The position numbers and the translations under genes are program-made. Below, piece by piece: positions 43,817-52,416 of a DNA stretch of 64,000 nt (the stretch's first letter is position 1; every line of letters starts with the position of its first letter). The notes below the pieces were generated by a model that worked only from the letters and a program-made list of their open reading frames with translations, was not told where the DNA came from and ran no database searches. The stretch comes from Geobacteraceae bacterium. GTDB taxonomy: Bacteria > Desulfobacterota > Desulfuromonadia > Geobacterales > Geobacteraceae. The stretch covers positions 1 through 64,000 of the forward strand of contig WSYB01000023.1 of the NCBI GenBank assembly GCA_009773645.1, written 5' to 3'.

Positions 43817-45145
43817 TTATTGACGGATGTCGGCAACAAATCCGGAGATGATCGCTCGTAAAGGCGCTTCCTTCTGTTCTGCAATATCGTAAAAAACCCG
43901 ATTGACCGGCTTGGTGAACGACATCAACCGTTCGATGTCGATGGGAGTGGCTGATAGCACCATGTCACAGGGGACAGCCTCTATGGTTCGCCGCAGTTCT
44001 TCGATCTGATCGTCACGATACCCCATGGCCGGGAGCACGGGGCCTATATGCGGGTAGGTGCGGAAGACTTCGGCTATGGAGCCTGCCGCATAGGGACGGG
44101 GATCGATAATCCTGCCGGCGCCGAATTTCCCGGCGGCGGCAAAACCCGCCCCGTTCGGCATCTTGCCGTGGGTTATGGTCGGTCCGTCTTCCACCACCAG
44201 GACAGACTTGCCTTTAATGGCCACAGGATCTGACACCGTTATTTCCGAGTCAGTCTTTACGAGGAGAGCAGAGGGGTTCAGGGCGGCGACCGTCTGTTCG
44301 AGCGCCTGAATGTTTGCAGCCAGAGCGGCGTTTGTCTTGTTTATGACGACAACCTGTGCCCTGCGCAGATTTACCTCGCCGGGGAAATATGCGGTTTCGT
44401 CGCCGATCCGGAGCGGGTCCACGACGGTTATTTCCATATCGGGACGAAAAAAGGAGAAGTCGTTGTTGCCGCCGTCCCAGATGATCACCTCCCCTTCCCG
44501 TTCGGCGCGGCGCAGAATTCTCTTGTAGTCGATCCCTGCATAGACCACCACGCCGTGGGAGAGGAGCGGTTCAAACTCTTCACGCTCCTCTATGGTGCAA
44601 TGGTAAAGGGTAAGGTCTTCCAGACTTTCGAAGCGTTCCACCGACTGGGCAGAGAGGTTGCCATAGGGCATCGGATGCCGCACCACAACCGGTTTTATCC
44701 CCATTTCAGACAGCATGTCGCAGAGATACCGCGTAATTTCACTCTTGCCGCAGCCGGTCCGAACGGCGCAGACAGAGATAACGGGCTTTCTGCTCTTCAA
44801 CATGGTGGCATCCGGTCCGAGCAGTCGGAAGTCCGCTCCCGCAGCCATAACCTGTGAAGCCTTGTGCATCAACTCGCTGTAAGCAACATCGCTGTAGGAA
44901 AAAACTACCTGGTTGATCCGCTGCCTTTTAATCAGCTCGTCGAGCTTTGATTCGTCATGAATGGGGATGCCCCGGGGGTAGAGCCTGCCGGCCAGTGAGG
45001 GGGGGTAGATGCGGTCGGCAATGTATGGAATCTGAGCGGCGGTAAAGGCGACCACCCGAAAGGCGGGATTATCGCGGAAGCAGACGTTGAAGTTGTGGAA
45101 GTCGCGTCCCGCTGCCCCCATGATGACAACCCGTTCCCGTTTCAT
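43817..45145 (-). CDS. COG2403-type GTPase / cyclic 2,3-diphosphoglycerate synthetase-like protein
   Basis: A 442-residue protein with an N-terminal Rossmann-like domain (VVIMGAAGRDFHNFN), a P-loop-like VCAVRTGCGKSEITRYL near residue 150, and motifs VIIWDGGNNDFSFF and VINKTNAA (NKxx-type guanine-specificity loop). Members are called predicted GTPases or archaeal cDPG synthetases. The function in bacteria is unsettled. The ATG at 45145 has GAGGAGG and overlaps the stop of the aminotransferase gene, so it belongs to the amine-degradation-like operon. Confidence 0.82.
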   Translation of the reverse strand: MKRERVVIMGAAGRDFHNFNVCFRDNPAFRVVAFTAAQIPYIADRIYPPSLAGRLYPRGIPIHDESKLDELIKRQRINQVVFSYSDVAYSELMHKASQVMAAGADFRLLGPDATMLKSRKPVISVCAVRTGCGKSEITRYLCDMLSEMGIKPVVVRHPMPYGNLSAQSVERFESLEDLTLYHCTIEEREEFEPLLSHGVVVYAGIDYKRILRRAEREGEVIIWDGGNNDFSFFRPDMEITVVDPLRIGDETAYFPGEVNLRRAQVVVINKTNAALAANIQALEQTVAALNPSALLVKTDSEITVSDPVAIKGKSVLVVEDGPTITHGKMPNGAGFAAAGKFGAGRIIDPRPYAAGSIAEVFRTYPHIGPVLPAMGYRDDQIEELRRTIEAVPCDMVLSATPIDIERLMSFTKPVNRVFYDIAEQKEAPLRAIISGFVADIRQ

Positions 45146-46428
45146 CGGAGCCTCCTCGCCCCCATCTCGAATATATCCAGCGCCAGCTCCATTTCCGCGT
45201 CGGTGGCTGTAAGGGGGGGGATAAATCGGATCACGTTTTTTTCCAGGCCGCAGTTGATGAGGACCAGTCCCTTTTGCAGGCAATGGTCGAGCATCTTCTT
45301 GCAGGCTTCGCTATCCGGCGCCCCCTTGTTGTCGATAAATTCGATCCCGATCATGTGGCCGTATCCCCTTACATCGCCGATGACCGGGCATCTGCCGGCA
45401 ATTTCCCGTAGCCTGGCCAAAGCCTTGTCGCCTGACGCGGACGACTTTGCGAGAAGCCCTTCTCCATTGATGACGTCGATGGTGGCTATGGATGCGGCGC
45501 AGGATACCGGATTGCCGCCGAAAGTAGTGCCGTGGGCGCCCGACGGCCATTTTTCCATCAGCTTTTTGCCGGCGATCACGGCGGAAAGGGGAAAGCCGGA
45601 GGCGATTCCTTTGGCCACCGCAAGAATATCCGGAGTGACAGCGGCGTGGTCGGCGGCAAACCAGCGTCCGGTCCGGCCCATCCCCGACTGCACCTCATCG
45701 AAAATCAGGAGGATGCCGTGTCTGTCACAGATTTCCCTCAGACCCTGGAGAAACTGAACGGGAGCAGGGTAATACCCACCCTCCCCCAGCACCGGTTCGA
45801 TGATCATGGCCGCCACCTCTTCCGGGGAAATCTGCCTGAGGAACGTTTCGTTCAGGTAGTGCAGGCAACAGAGCGAACAGGCGTCACTCTTCTGATGAAA
45901 GGGGCAGCGAAAGCAGCAGGGATAGGGTACCTGGTAAACTGAAGGAAGGAGGGGATGGTAATTTTTCCGGTATCTGGCAGAACTGGTGGTAACGGAGATC
46001 GCCCCCAGTGTCCTGCCGTGGAAACCTCCGGTGAAGGAGATGATTCCCTGGCGGCCGGTGACATAGCGCGCCAGTTTCAGGGCGCCTTCGACCGCTTCGG
46101 CGCCGGAGTTGCTGAAGAAAACCATGTCGAGACCCGACGGCGTTATGGAAACGAGCCGTTCAGCAGCAGCGACCGTGGTCTCATTATAGTAGACACCCCC
46201 CGTATGGACGAGGGAATCCAACTGCTTTCCGGCCGATTCCAGGACCCGCGGGTGGCTGTGCCCGACGTTGAGCACCGCCAGTCCCGAAGAAAAATCCATG
46301 TAACGTTTCCCGTCAACGGATTCGATGTAGATGCCGTTTCCCCTCGCTATGGTTATCGGGTAATAGAGGTGGAGGGCCGGAGTAAAGACGCCGGTGCTTC
46401 TTCGCACGGTTGATCCGTTTTTCTTCAT
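45142..46428 (-). CDS. class III PLP-dependent aminotransferase (GABA/acetylornithine type)
   Basis: A 428-residue aminotransferase with SNSGAEAVEGALKLAR, the cofactor motif IFDEVQSGMGRTG and the PLP Lys in LAVAKGIASGFPL. It contains a cysteine-rich insertion after YQVPYP (CCFRCPFHQ then CSLCCLHY), five or six Cys that could bind a metal and are absent from common GabT/ArgD enzymes. It lies 21 bp after the aldehyde dehydrogenase gene: transamination of an omega-amino acid or diamine followed by oxidation of the aldehyde is the natural reading. Confidence 0.9.
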   Translation of the reverse strand: MKKNGSTVRRSTGVFTPALHLYYPITIARGNGIYIESVDGKRYMDFSSGLAVLNVGHSHPRVLESAGKQLDSLVHTGGVYYNETTVAAAERLVSITPSGLDMVFFSNSGAEAVEGALKLARYVTGRQGIISFTGGFHGRTLGAISVTTSSARYRKNYHPLLPSVYQVPYPCCFRCPFHQKSDACSLCCLHYLNETFLRQISPEEVAAMIIEPVLGEGGYYPAPVQFLQGLREICDRHGILLIFDEVQSGMGRTGRWFAADHAAVTPDILAVAKGIASGFPLSAVIAGKKLMEKWPSGAHGTTFGGNPVSCAASIATIDVINGEGLLAKSSASGDKALARLREIAGRCPVIGDVRGYGHMIGIEFIDNKGAPDSEACKKMLDHCLQKGLVLINCGLEKNVIRFIPPLTATDAEMELALDIFEMGARRLR

Positions 46429-46449
46429 GTTTCTCCTCAGCATCGCTGG

Positions 46450-47940
46450 TTATTTGTCGATCTGCGCCCTCTGCAGCCGGCCGCTGAAATCGCGGTAGAT
46501 TACCTTTACCCGGCTGTAAAAATCGAGCGCCCCGCCCCGCCCGCCCGCCTCCGGGTGACCGGAGCCGGAATGCTTCCAGCCGCCGAAGGGGAGATGAACC
46601 TCCGCTCCGATGGTGGAAGCGTTTATGTAGACTATGCCGGTCTGCAAATCCCGCTCTGCCCTGGCGGTTAAGTTGACATTGCGGCTGTAGATGGAAGAAA
46701 CCAAACCGAAGGGTACGCCGTTGACGATCTCCAGGGCCTCATCGAGACTAGAACATTTGATGACGCTCACCACCGGTCCGAATATCTCCTCCCGTGCGAT
46801 GCGCATGGAGGAGGTTACATCAACAAACACCGTCGGAGCAATGAAGTATCCCCGGGCGCACTCCCCCGCTGTAACCTGCTGCCCGCCGGTCACCAGTTCA
46901 GCCCCTTCATCCCGGCCGGTCCTGATGTAACCGAGCACTTTGTTGAGTTGCTGCTCATTGACGACCGGACCCACATCCGTTTCCCTTTTCAGGCCGTCTC
47001 CCAGCCTGAGTCTTTTGGCCGCCTCAACCAGCATGACCACAAAACGGTCATGGACCTTTTCATGAACAACCACCCGGCTGGCGGCGGTGCACCGCTGGCC
47101 GCTGGTCCCAAACCCGCCCCAGAGAACCCCTTCCAGGGCGAGCTGCAGATCGGCGTCATCCATGATGATAATGGCGTTTTTCCCGCCCATCTCCGTGGCG
47201 AGCGGGCGATGCATTTTCCCTAAAAGGCCTTCCAGTCGTTCCCCAGCAGCAACTGAGCCGGTAAATGAGACGGCGTTGATATCGGGGTGGGTGGCAAGGT
47301 ATTCGCCCGCTTCTTCTCCAGCGCCGTGCACGAGGTTCACGACCCCGGCAGGAATCCCCGCCTGTCCCAGCACTTCCACCAGAACGGTTGCACACGCCGG
47401 AGTAGAGGAGGACGGCTTCAGGACCACCGTATTGCCGCAGATGAGGGAGGCAAATATCTTCCAAGCCGGAATAGCGATGGGGAAGTTCCAGGGAGTGATG
47501 AGGGCGACGGCGCCGAGCGGTTCCCTCACGCTCTTGCAGTCCTTATCGGGGAGTTCGGAAGGAACCGTCTCTCCTTGCAGTCTTCTCCCTTCACCGGCCA
47601 TGTAATAGGCTATGTCGATAGCCTCCTGGACGTCTCCCAGCCCCTCGGGCAAGACCTTTCCCATCTCCCTGGTTACCAGTTCGCCCAGACCTTCCTTTTG
47701 CCTGAGGAGCAGCTCAGCGGCCCGGTAAAGGATCTCTCCGCGTCGGGGGGCCGGCATACGGCGCCATAAGAGAAAAGACTCCCTGGCAGCCGCAACGGCG
47801 AGGTCCACGTCTTCCCGTCCGGAACGGGGAACTGTCGCCAGCAGTTCGTTGACATTGGCCGGGTTGAAGCTGTCAAAATGACCGCCACCCTTGGCGCTCT
47901 TCCACTCTCCACCGATAAAATTCCTTATTGTCATGGACAT
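46450..47940 (-). CDS. NAD(P)-dependent aldehyde dehydrogenase
   Basis: A 496-residue ALDH with the cofactor-binding ALITPWNFPIAIP, the catalytic Glu in ATEMGGKNAII and the catalytic Cys in GTSGQRCTAASR, all intact. By general look it is in the succinate-semialdehyde/aminoadipate-semialdehyde group; the substrate is not fixed. The ATG at 47940 has GGGAGG 5 bases upstream. It is the first gene of the operon with the aminotransferase and the COG2403-like gene and is divergent from infA. Confidence 0.92.
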   Translation of the reverse strand: MSMTIRNFIGGEWKSAKGGGHFDSFNPANVNELLATVPRSGREDVDLAVAAARESFLLWRRMPAPRRGEILYRAAELLLRQKEGLGELVTREMGKVLPEGLGDVQEAIDIAYYMAGEGRRLQGETVPSELPDKDCKSVREPLGAVALITPWNFPIAIPAWKIFASLICGNTVVLKPSSSTPACATVLVEVLGQAGIPAGVVNLVHGAGEEAGEYLATHPDINAVSFTGSVAAGERLEGLLGKMHRPLATEMGGKNAIIIMDDADLQLALEGVLWGGFGTSGQRCTAASRVVVHEKVHDRFVVMLVEAAKRLRLGDGLKRETDVGPVVNEQQLNKVLGYIRTGRDEGAELVTGGQQVTAGECARGYFIAPTVFVDVTSSMRIAREEIFGPVVSVIKCSSLDEALEIVNGVPFGLVSSIYSRNVNLTARAERDLQTGIVYINASTIGAEVHLPFGGWKHSGSGHPEAGGRGGALDFYSRVKVIYRDFSGRLQRAQIDK

Positions 47941-48102
47941 GGTCGCCTCCCTGCAAAAAGCTTTTTCCTTGCTGCAAAGCATACCAAAAACCTCAGTTTG
48001 TGCAACGATATGGCGTAGGGGAACCCTTCAAGCCAAATCTCTCTTGCTTTTTTGAATGAATATCGGTAAAGTTGCTTAGTTAAAGAGAACTTTTCAAAAC
48101 AG

Positions 48103-48117
48103 AAATAATAATTATCA
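48103..48117. promoter_or_regulatory. Fur-box-like sequence upstream of infA
   Basis: The 15-mer at 48103-48117 matches the 7-1-7 Fur consensus (TGATAATNATTATCA) at 13 of 15 positions. It lies 12 bases before the infA ATG, in A/T-rich DNA where chance matches are common. Confidence 0.25.
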
Positions 48118-48129
48118 ATAGGAGTAATT

Positions 48130-48348
48130 ATGAGTAAAGAAGAGGCAATTGAAGTCGAAGGGACGGTCGTAGAGCCGCTTCCCAACGCCATGTTCAGGGT
48201 CAAGCTGGACAACGACCATATGGTATTGGCCCACATTTCGGGCAAGATGCGGAAATATTTTATTAAAATACTCCCCGGTGACAAGGTGACCGTGGAGCTT
48301 TCCCCCTATGACCTGACCAGGGGACGTATTACCTACCGCGTAAAATAA
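48130..48348 (+). CDS. infA: translation initiation factor IF-1
   Basis: A 72-residue S1-fold protein that occupies the ribosomal A site during initiation. The family sequence is complete, from [19 protein letters not shown] to [16 protein letters not shown] lies 5 bases upstream of the ATG. The 202-bp gap downstream, to 48550, shows no gene or clear terminator. Confidence 0.97.
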   Translation: MSKEEAIEVEGTVVEPLPNAMFRVKLDNDHMVLAHISGKMRKYFIKILPGDKVTVELSPYDLTRGRITYRVK

Positions 48349-48550
48349 TCCCGCCTGAGAAAATCATAAAGGCATCAACTTTCCCCGCAGTTTTCAAAGG
48401 AAAACATTTTATCTGCCGTGGCATCCCGGCCGGCTCAAGTTCATAACCCCTCCCTTGCTCCGATCCGTTTACGGCAGGGTTCTTCCTTGCCCACTGCATG
48501 CCTCTCAACCTGTGCTGAACGGAACAGCGAAAAGGAAAGCCGGTTCCTCC

Positions 48551-48883
48551 TCACTGATTCACCCGCTTCTGAATCTCCCGCACCTTGGGGTTGTTGAGCA
48601 GTTCCATGAAGCGGGGATTGCCGGTGAGGGCGTTGATGTCACCGGCGCTTACCGCATTCAGCACGGCCGGGTCGTTGAGGAGCGCCTGCATGTCCGGATC
48701 GTTCTGCAGGGAGAGGATCAGGGCCATGATCTCGTTATCGCCCATGAGCTTCTCCTGCACCCCTTGCACCTGGGCTTTGACGCTACCCTGCCCCGTCGTT
48801 TCACCGGCGGCGGGTGTTCCGGCGTGGGCGGTGCCGCAGAGGGATAACGCCAGCAGGAGCGGGACAAATCGCGTGCATCTCAT
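48551..48883 (-). CDS. small periplasmic protein of unknown function
   Basis: A 110-residue product with a signal peptide (cleavage after AHAG, about residue 22) and a helical body with repeating NDPDMQALLNDPAVLNAV-type segments, resembling the short STI1-like repeats of unknown exported proteins. The ATG at 48883 has a strong AAAAGGAGG upstream and overlaps the stop of the acyl-ACP thioesterase gene by four bases. Coupling suggests a linked function, but none can be named. Confidence 0.75.
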   Translation of the reverse strand: MRCTRFVPLLLALSLCGTAHAGTPAAGETTGQGSVKAQVQGVQEKLMGDNEIMALILSLQNDPDMQALLNDPAVLNAVSAGDINALTGNPRFMELLNNPKVREIQKRVNQ

Positions 48884-49686
48884 GATTTTTTCCTCCTTTT
48901 GCCCGTTGTGAGTATGTTTCCGGTTCTTTCGTCCTGTTTCGTGTACTCCCGCCAGCGGGTGACCAGACGGGTAAGCTCGGCGCCGTCCTCCCTCCGCACG
49001 AGCTGGTGGAGGAAGACCGGTTCTTTCCCGCCGGCCAGCTCTTGAGAACGGGCAAGCACAGTTTCGCCGTAAAACACCTCGGCCCGGTAGGCGATCTCCA
49101 GATCGGCGAGGAGGCATCCCTCCGCCACCGCCGCCGGCACCGTTTCGAGGGCCCAGTCAACGTAGACCACGTTATTCGCGTGGCGGTTGATGTCGAGATC
49201 TCCCCTCCCCACCCGGAAGGTGAGCTCCATTTCAGGCACGGAGAGGCGCGGCAGCGTTGCGAAATCATCGGCAAGCGCCCGGCTGGGCAGCAGCGGATAG
49301 GCCGGCAGGTGTTCGTCGATCGCCACCGGCCGTCGGATGGCGAGGTCGAGCACCGCAAACGAACTGGTGGCGAAGGCAATGGGCCGTCCGTCCGTGGCGG
49401 TCACCTCGAATTCCCGGCAGGAGAAGCGCCCCTCCCGGGTCGAGGGCCAGGTGCGCACCCGCATCTCCTCGCGGGAGTGGGCGGTGCCGAGGAGCTTGAG
49501 GTGCGTGCGGGAGAGGACCCAGGTGAGCCCCTGCGCCATCAGGTCGCGGACTGATATCCCGAGAAGCTTGGCGTGGTCGCCGGCCGCTTCCTGCAGGTAG
49601 TTGAGAACGGCCGTCGGCCGCACCAGCCCATGGGCGTCCACCTCGTACGACCGGATCGGGAAAATTTTCTCGTAGATCGGTTCCAT
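48880..49686 (-). CDS. acyl-ACP thioesterase (FatA/FatB-like, double hotdog)
   Basis: A 268-residue protein with two hotdog domains. The N-terminal region has SYEVDAHGLVRPTAVLNYLQEAA and the second domain has the catalytic-type DLDINRHANNVVYVDWALE. Such enzymes release free fatty acids from acyl carrier protein. The ATG at 49686 follows AGGAG by 4 bases; longer in-frame starts lack support. It is coupled to a small exported protein downstream. The basic tail (TTGKRRKKS) is unusual. Confidence 0.88.
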   Translation of the reverse strand: MEPIYEKIFPIRSYEVDAHGLVRPTAVLNYLQEAAGDHAKLLGISVRDLMAQGLTWVLSRTHLKLLGTAHSREEMRVRTWPSTREGRFSCREFEVTATDGRPIAFATSSFAVLDLAIRRPVAIDEHLPAYPLLPSRALADDFATLPRLSVPEMELTFRVGRGDLDINRHANNVVYVDWALETVPAAVAEGCLLADLEIAYRAEVFYGETVLARSQELAGGKEPVFLHQLVRREDGAELTRLVTRWREYTKQDERTGNILTTGKRRKKS

Positions 49687-49802
49687 CGGTCTCCTGTTAC
49701 GGTCCTGTTCCTCCCCTTCCCCCAGGGCTTGGACGTAAGCGTTTGCCGTGGCTTTCCTACTGTACTTGAAACCGGAGCGTGGGTCAATTTTTCTAATTTT
49801 TC

Positions 49803-49823
49803 GTGAATAGTGAATGGTGAAAC
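49803..49823. repeat. short heptameric repeat (GTGAANN x3)
   Basis: GTGAATA, GTGAATG, GTGAAAC in exact 7-bp phase, between the thioesterase gene and a divergent small gene. The same unit recurs at 59063. Confidence 0.75.
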
Positions 49824-49938
49824 GTTCATTCGGCAACCAGCAGGTCCTGTAGTTCTTCAACTCCCTCAACCATCTCTGGTGATATTGATTTTCAATTACC
49901 GATGCGCTATAATAATATTGAGGAAAGAGGTGAGATAT

Positions 49939-50157
49939 ATGAGATGCGAATACGGCGATGGGTTCAAGGTTGATTATTCAGGTTCACTGCGTATCACGAA
50001 AGGTGACGATGTTGACCTTTATGTGAAAGAAAGCTTCATACCTGCTAATGTTAAGAGTGGGTTGGAAGCAGCAGCCCTTCATAACAGCTGCGGTGAACTG
50101 AGACAGGCGGCCCAGGAAGCAACTGACACCATACAAGGTGCATGGAAGCATGAATAG
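49939..50157 (+). CDS. small hypothetical protein (72 residues)
   Basis: The ATG at 49939 has GAGGTGA upstream. The product has an N-terminal beta-rich half (GFKVDYSGSLRITKGDDVDLYV) and a helical C-terminal half with one central Cys. No family is recognised. It is followed by a hairpin at 50205-50233. Confidence 0.6.
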   Translation: MRCEYGDGFKVDYSGSLRITKGDDVDLYVKESFIPANVKSGLEAAALHNSCGELRQAAQEATDTIQGAWKHE

Positions 50158-50204
50158 CAAAACTGCATGTTTCCGAGACGCATCTATTAATCATGTTACA
50201 AAAG

Positions 50205-50236
50205 AAGCCGTTTCTCATCATTGAGAGCGGCTTTAT
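50205..50236 (+). terminator. intrinsic terminator after the small gene
   Basis: AAGCCG (50205-50210) and TCTCA pair with TGAGA and CGGCTT (50228-50233), giving a stem with a small internal loop around TCAT. The downstream U-tract is only TTTA, so efficiency may be modest. Confidence 0.55.
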
Positions 50237-50592
50237 GCGATAAGTGTGAGCTTGAGGTGGCGGCCCTTGACCCGGCGAGCATTTTATCAATTAACATTTT
50301 ACTATAGTTTCATTGACATTTATGGTAACTTGATGACACCTGAAGATCGAAATCCGCTGCCCTCTGGAGGTCAATAGATGCTGGGAAAATTCAGCTTTCC
50401 CCAGAAAGTTGAAGAGACGGACAATTGATCACCCCCCCTTCCGGATTTCCCGCATTTCGCCTCCTCTTTGTCTTTTACCAGCCTCAGGAAAGATACTCAC
50501 ATCACCATTCAGATCGGAAAATTCAGACGTTTTCCCAGCACTCCGGCTATACAGGACAACTTAGTGAGTTGTCACGTGAAAAGGAATTTATC
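50237..50592 (+). other. 356-bp leader region of lpxD with a possible short upstream ORF
   Basis: No full gene is present. A TTGACA lies at 50313-50318 without a convincing -10. A GGAGG-N7-ATG opens a 16-codon frame (50378-50428) that could be an upstream peptide, and a hairpin CTGGGAAA/TTTCCCCAG (50381-50404) overlaps it. The rest is unremarkable. Confidence 0.35.
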
Positions 50593-51675
50593 ATGATTAA
50601 AACATTGCAGGAGTTGGCTGATCATCTTGGCGGTCACATTATAGGCGATCCTTCTGTCAGTATTGGAGGGCTTGGAACGTTAGATACCGCTCAAGAGGGG
50701 CAGATTACATTTCTCGCCAATCCCAAATACGCATACAAGGTAAAGACAACCCGTGCAACGGCGGTTATCCTCCCACCTGAAGCCGATCCTTGTGGTCACA
50801 ATGCCATTGTAGTAGCAAGCCCTTCCCTTGCGTTCGCTAAGCTGCTTACACTGTTCTCGGCAAAGCCAAGAATTGCCAAGGGGATCATGGATGGGGCCTT
50901 TGTCGACAAAGGGGCTGTTATCGGGGAGGAGGCGACTGTCTACCCCGGCACCTTTGTTGCCGACGGGGTTCGGATTGGCAATCGGGTTACGCTGTACCCG
51001 AATGTCACCCTTTACGAGGGGGTCGTGTTGGGAGACGATGTGACTCTTCATGCCGGAGTATGTGTGCGGGAAGGGTGCCGGCTCGGGAACCGCGTCACCG
51101 TCCACAACGGCACAGTCATCGGCAGCGACGGTTTCGGTTACGCCCCTGATGGCCAGGCCTGGTTCAAGATTCCGCAGATCGGCATTGTTATCATTGATGA
51201 CGATGTGGAGATCGGAGCCAACACCACCGTCGACCGGGCTGCCATCGAGGCGACCCGCATCGGACGTGGCACCAAGATAGATAACCTGGTGCAGGTGGCT
51301 CATAATTGCGTGATCGGAGAGGATTGTATTATCGTGGCGCAAGCCGGTATTGCCGGAAGTGCCAGACTTGGAAATCATGTAACCCTTGGGGGGCAGGTTG
51401 CCATTGTCGACCACATCGTCATCGGTGACAACGCGATGATTTCCGGCCAATCCGGTGTTTTCGGCAGCGTGGCGCCAGGTGAGGTGTTAAGCGGCACTCC
51501 GGCCATTCCGCATCATGCGCGGCTCAAGTCCGCAGCGGTATTCCCCCATCTGCCGGAAATGCGCAGATCGATTGCCAGAATGGGAAATCGGCTGACAAAA
51601 ATAGAGGAAAAGCTGGAAACACCCATGGGAACTCCGTCACCAAACGCGGCCGCGCCGCATTACGTATCGGATTAA
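50593..51675 (+). CDS. lpxD: UDP-3-O-acylglucosamine N-acyltransferase LpxD
   Basis: Transfers a hydroxyacyl chain to UDP-3-O-acyl-glucosamine in lipid A synthesis. The 360-residue protein has the N-terminal uridine-binding domain (about 1-105) and a left-handed beta-helix of hexapeptide repeats (about 110-325), with catalytic His in VAHNCVIG and the [16 protein letters not shown] loop. The ATG at 50593 follows AAGGAA. It is not next to lpxA, lpxB, fabZ or bamA, which usually accompany it, so it may be a second copy. Confidence 0.93.
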   Translation: MIKTLQELADHLGGHIIGDPSVSIGGLGTLDTAQEGQITFLANPKYAYKVKTTRATAVILPPEADPCGHNAIVVASPSLAFAKLLTLFSAKPRIAKGIMDGAFVDKGAVIGEEATVYPGTFVADGVRIGNRVTLYPNVTLYEGVVLGDDVTLHAGVCVREGCRLGNRVTVHNGTVIGSDGFGYAPDGQAWFKIPQIGIVIIDDDVEIGANTTVDRAAIEATRIGRGTKIDNLVQVAHNCVIGEDCIIVAQAGIAGSARLGNHVTLGGQVAIVDHIVIGDNAMISGQSGVFGSVAPGEVLSGTPAIPHHARLKSAAVFPHLPEMRRSIARMGNRLTKIEEKLETPMGTPSPNAAAPHYVSD

Positions 51676-51736
51676 CCGGGATTTTCCGTTTGGGGTTTGG
51701 CGATGGAGCATCGGGAAACAGTCGTCCGGTTCAAAT

Positions 51737-51769
51737 AAAAAAGGCTACATCTTTTGCAGATGCGGCCTT
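51737..51769 (-). terminator. intrinsic terminator of the CxxC protein gene
   Basis: AAGGC-TAC-ATCT (51741-51752) pairs with AGAT-GCG-GCCTT (51758-51769) around TTTGC. On the minus strand the stem is followed by TTTTTT, so it best serves the gene at 51824; it may also stop lpxD transcripts. Confidence 0.65.
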
Positions 51770-51823
51770 ATCTGTGCCGATTCTTCTCAGTCTGAAGGAC
51801 TGAACAAAACAAAAGCTGCGAAA

Positions 51824-52039
51824 CTATGCAGCTAAACTATAATCATCACCTTCAACACATTCATATTGTGCTCCCAGGAACGATTTTTCCTGGGGATCTT
51901 TGACGATTACCGTTAAACCGTGATTAACCGACCAAACAGCCCCACAGACGCTGCATGTCATAATGTCTTCAGCGAATCCACCTGAATGTAAATCAATTGC
52001 ATAATGTTTTTTGAGGGTTTTGCATACGAGACACTTCAT
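51824..52039 (-). CDS. small zinc-ribbon-like protein (71 residues)
   Basis: Two CXXC knuckles (CLVC near the N-terminus and CSVC near residue 30) suggest bound zinc. The ATG at 52039 has AAGGAG 7 bases upstream and a terminator follows, so it is a single-gene unit. No family name can be given. The A/T-rich composition upstream differs from the neighbourhood. Confidence 0.6.
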   Translation of the reverse strand: MKCLVCKTLKKHYAIDLHSGGFAEDIMTCSVCGAVWSVNHGLTVIVKDPQEKSFLGAQYECVEGDDYSLAA

Positions 52040-52108
52040 TAATCTTCTCCTTTTTCTATCTTTCCAGAAATTTAGTAAAACTATAAAGATGTTTTTCAAA
52101 GAACACAA

Positions 52109-52416
52109 GCTAAAAATTCAATAACTCAAAATAAAACAATATGTTACGCTTTGCGTGTATCACTGGATAGACCACTTGTTTGTATACGCCAAAGTACAAT
52201 ATTTATTATTACTTTAACATACTGAATTTTTTATAGAATTTTAAAACAAACAGCATTATGTTTTATGGCCCGACATGACTAAAGCCATTCCTACAAATGC
52301 GCACGATTACCTTTTGCTGAAGATCAACGCTATTTGGAGCTTTACATGGGCACCGAATAAATACTATGATGCATGAACTGTGCTGGTTGTGACAATTCGC
52401 CCTGTGGAAAGAACCG
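52109..52416 (+). promoter_or_regulatory. A/T-rich intergenic region with a candidate promoter for the RcoM-like gene
   Basis: No gene is seen in this 308-bp gap. TTTACA (52341-52346) and TACTAT (52362-52367), 15 bp apart, form a weak sigma-70-like promoter upstream of the regulator ATG at 52417. The rest is A/T rich without clear inverted repeats. Confidence 0.35.

Noticed and set aside
48349-48550. A small gene or RNA downstream of infA
   Set aside because: No frame with a ribosome-binding site and no convincing hairpin with a U-tract was found.
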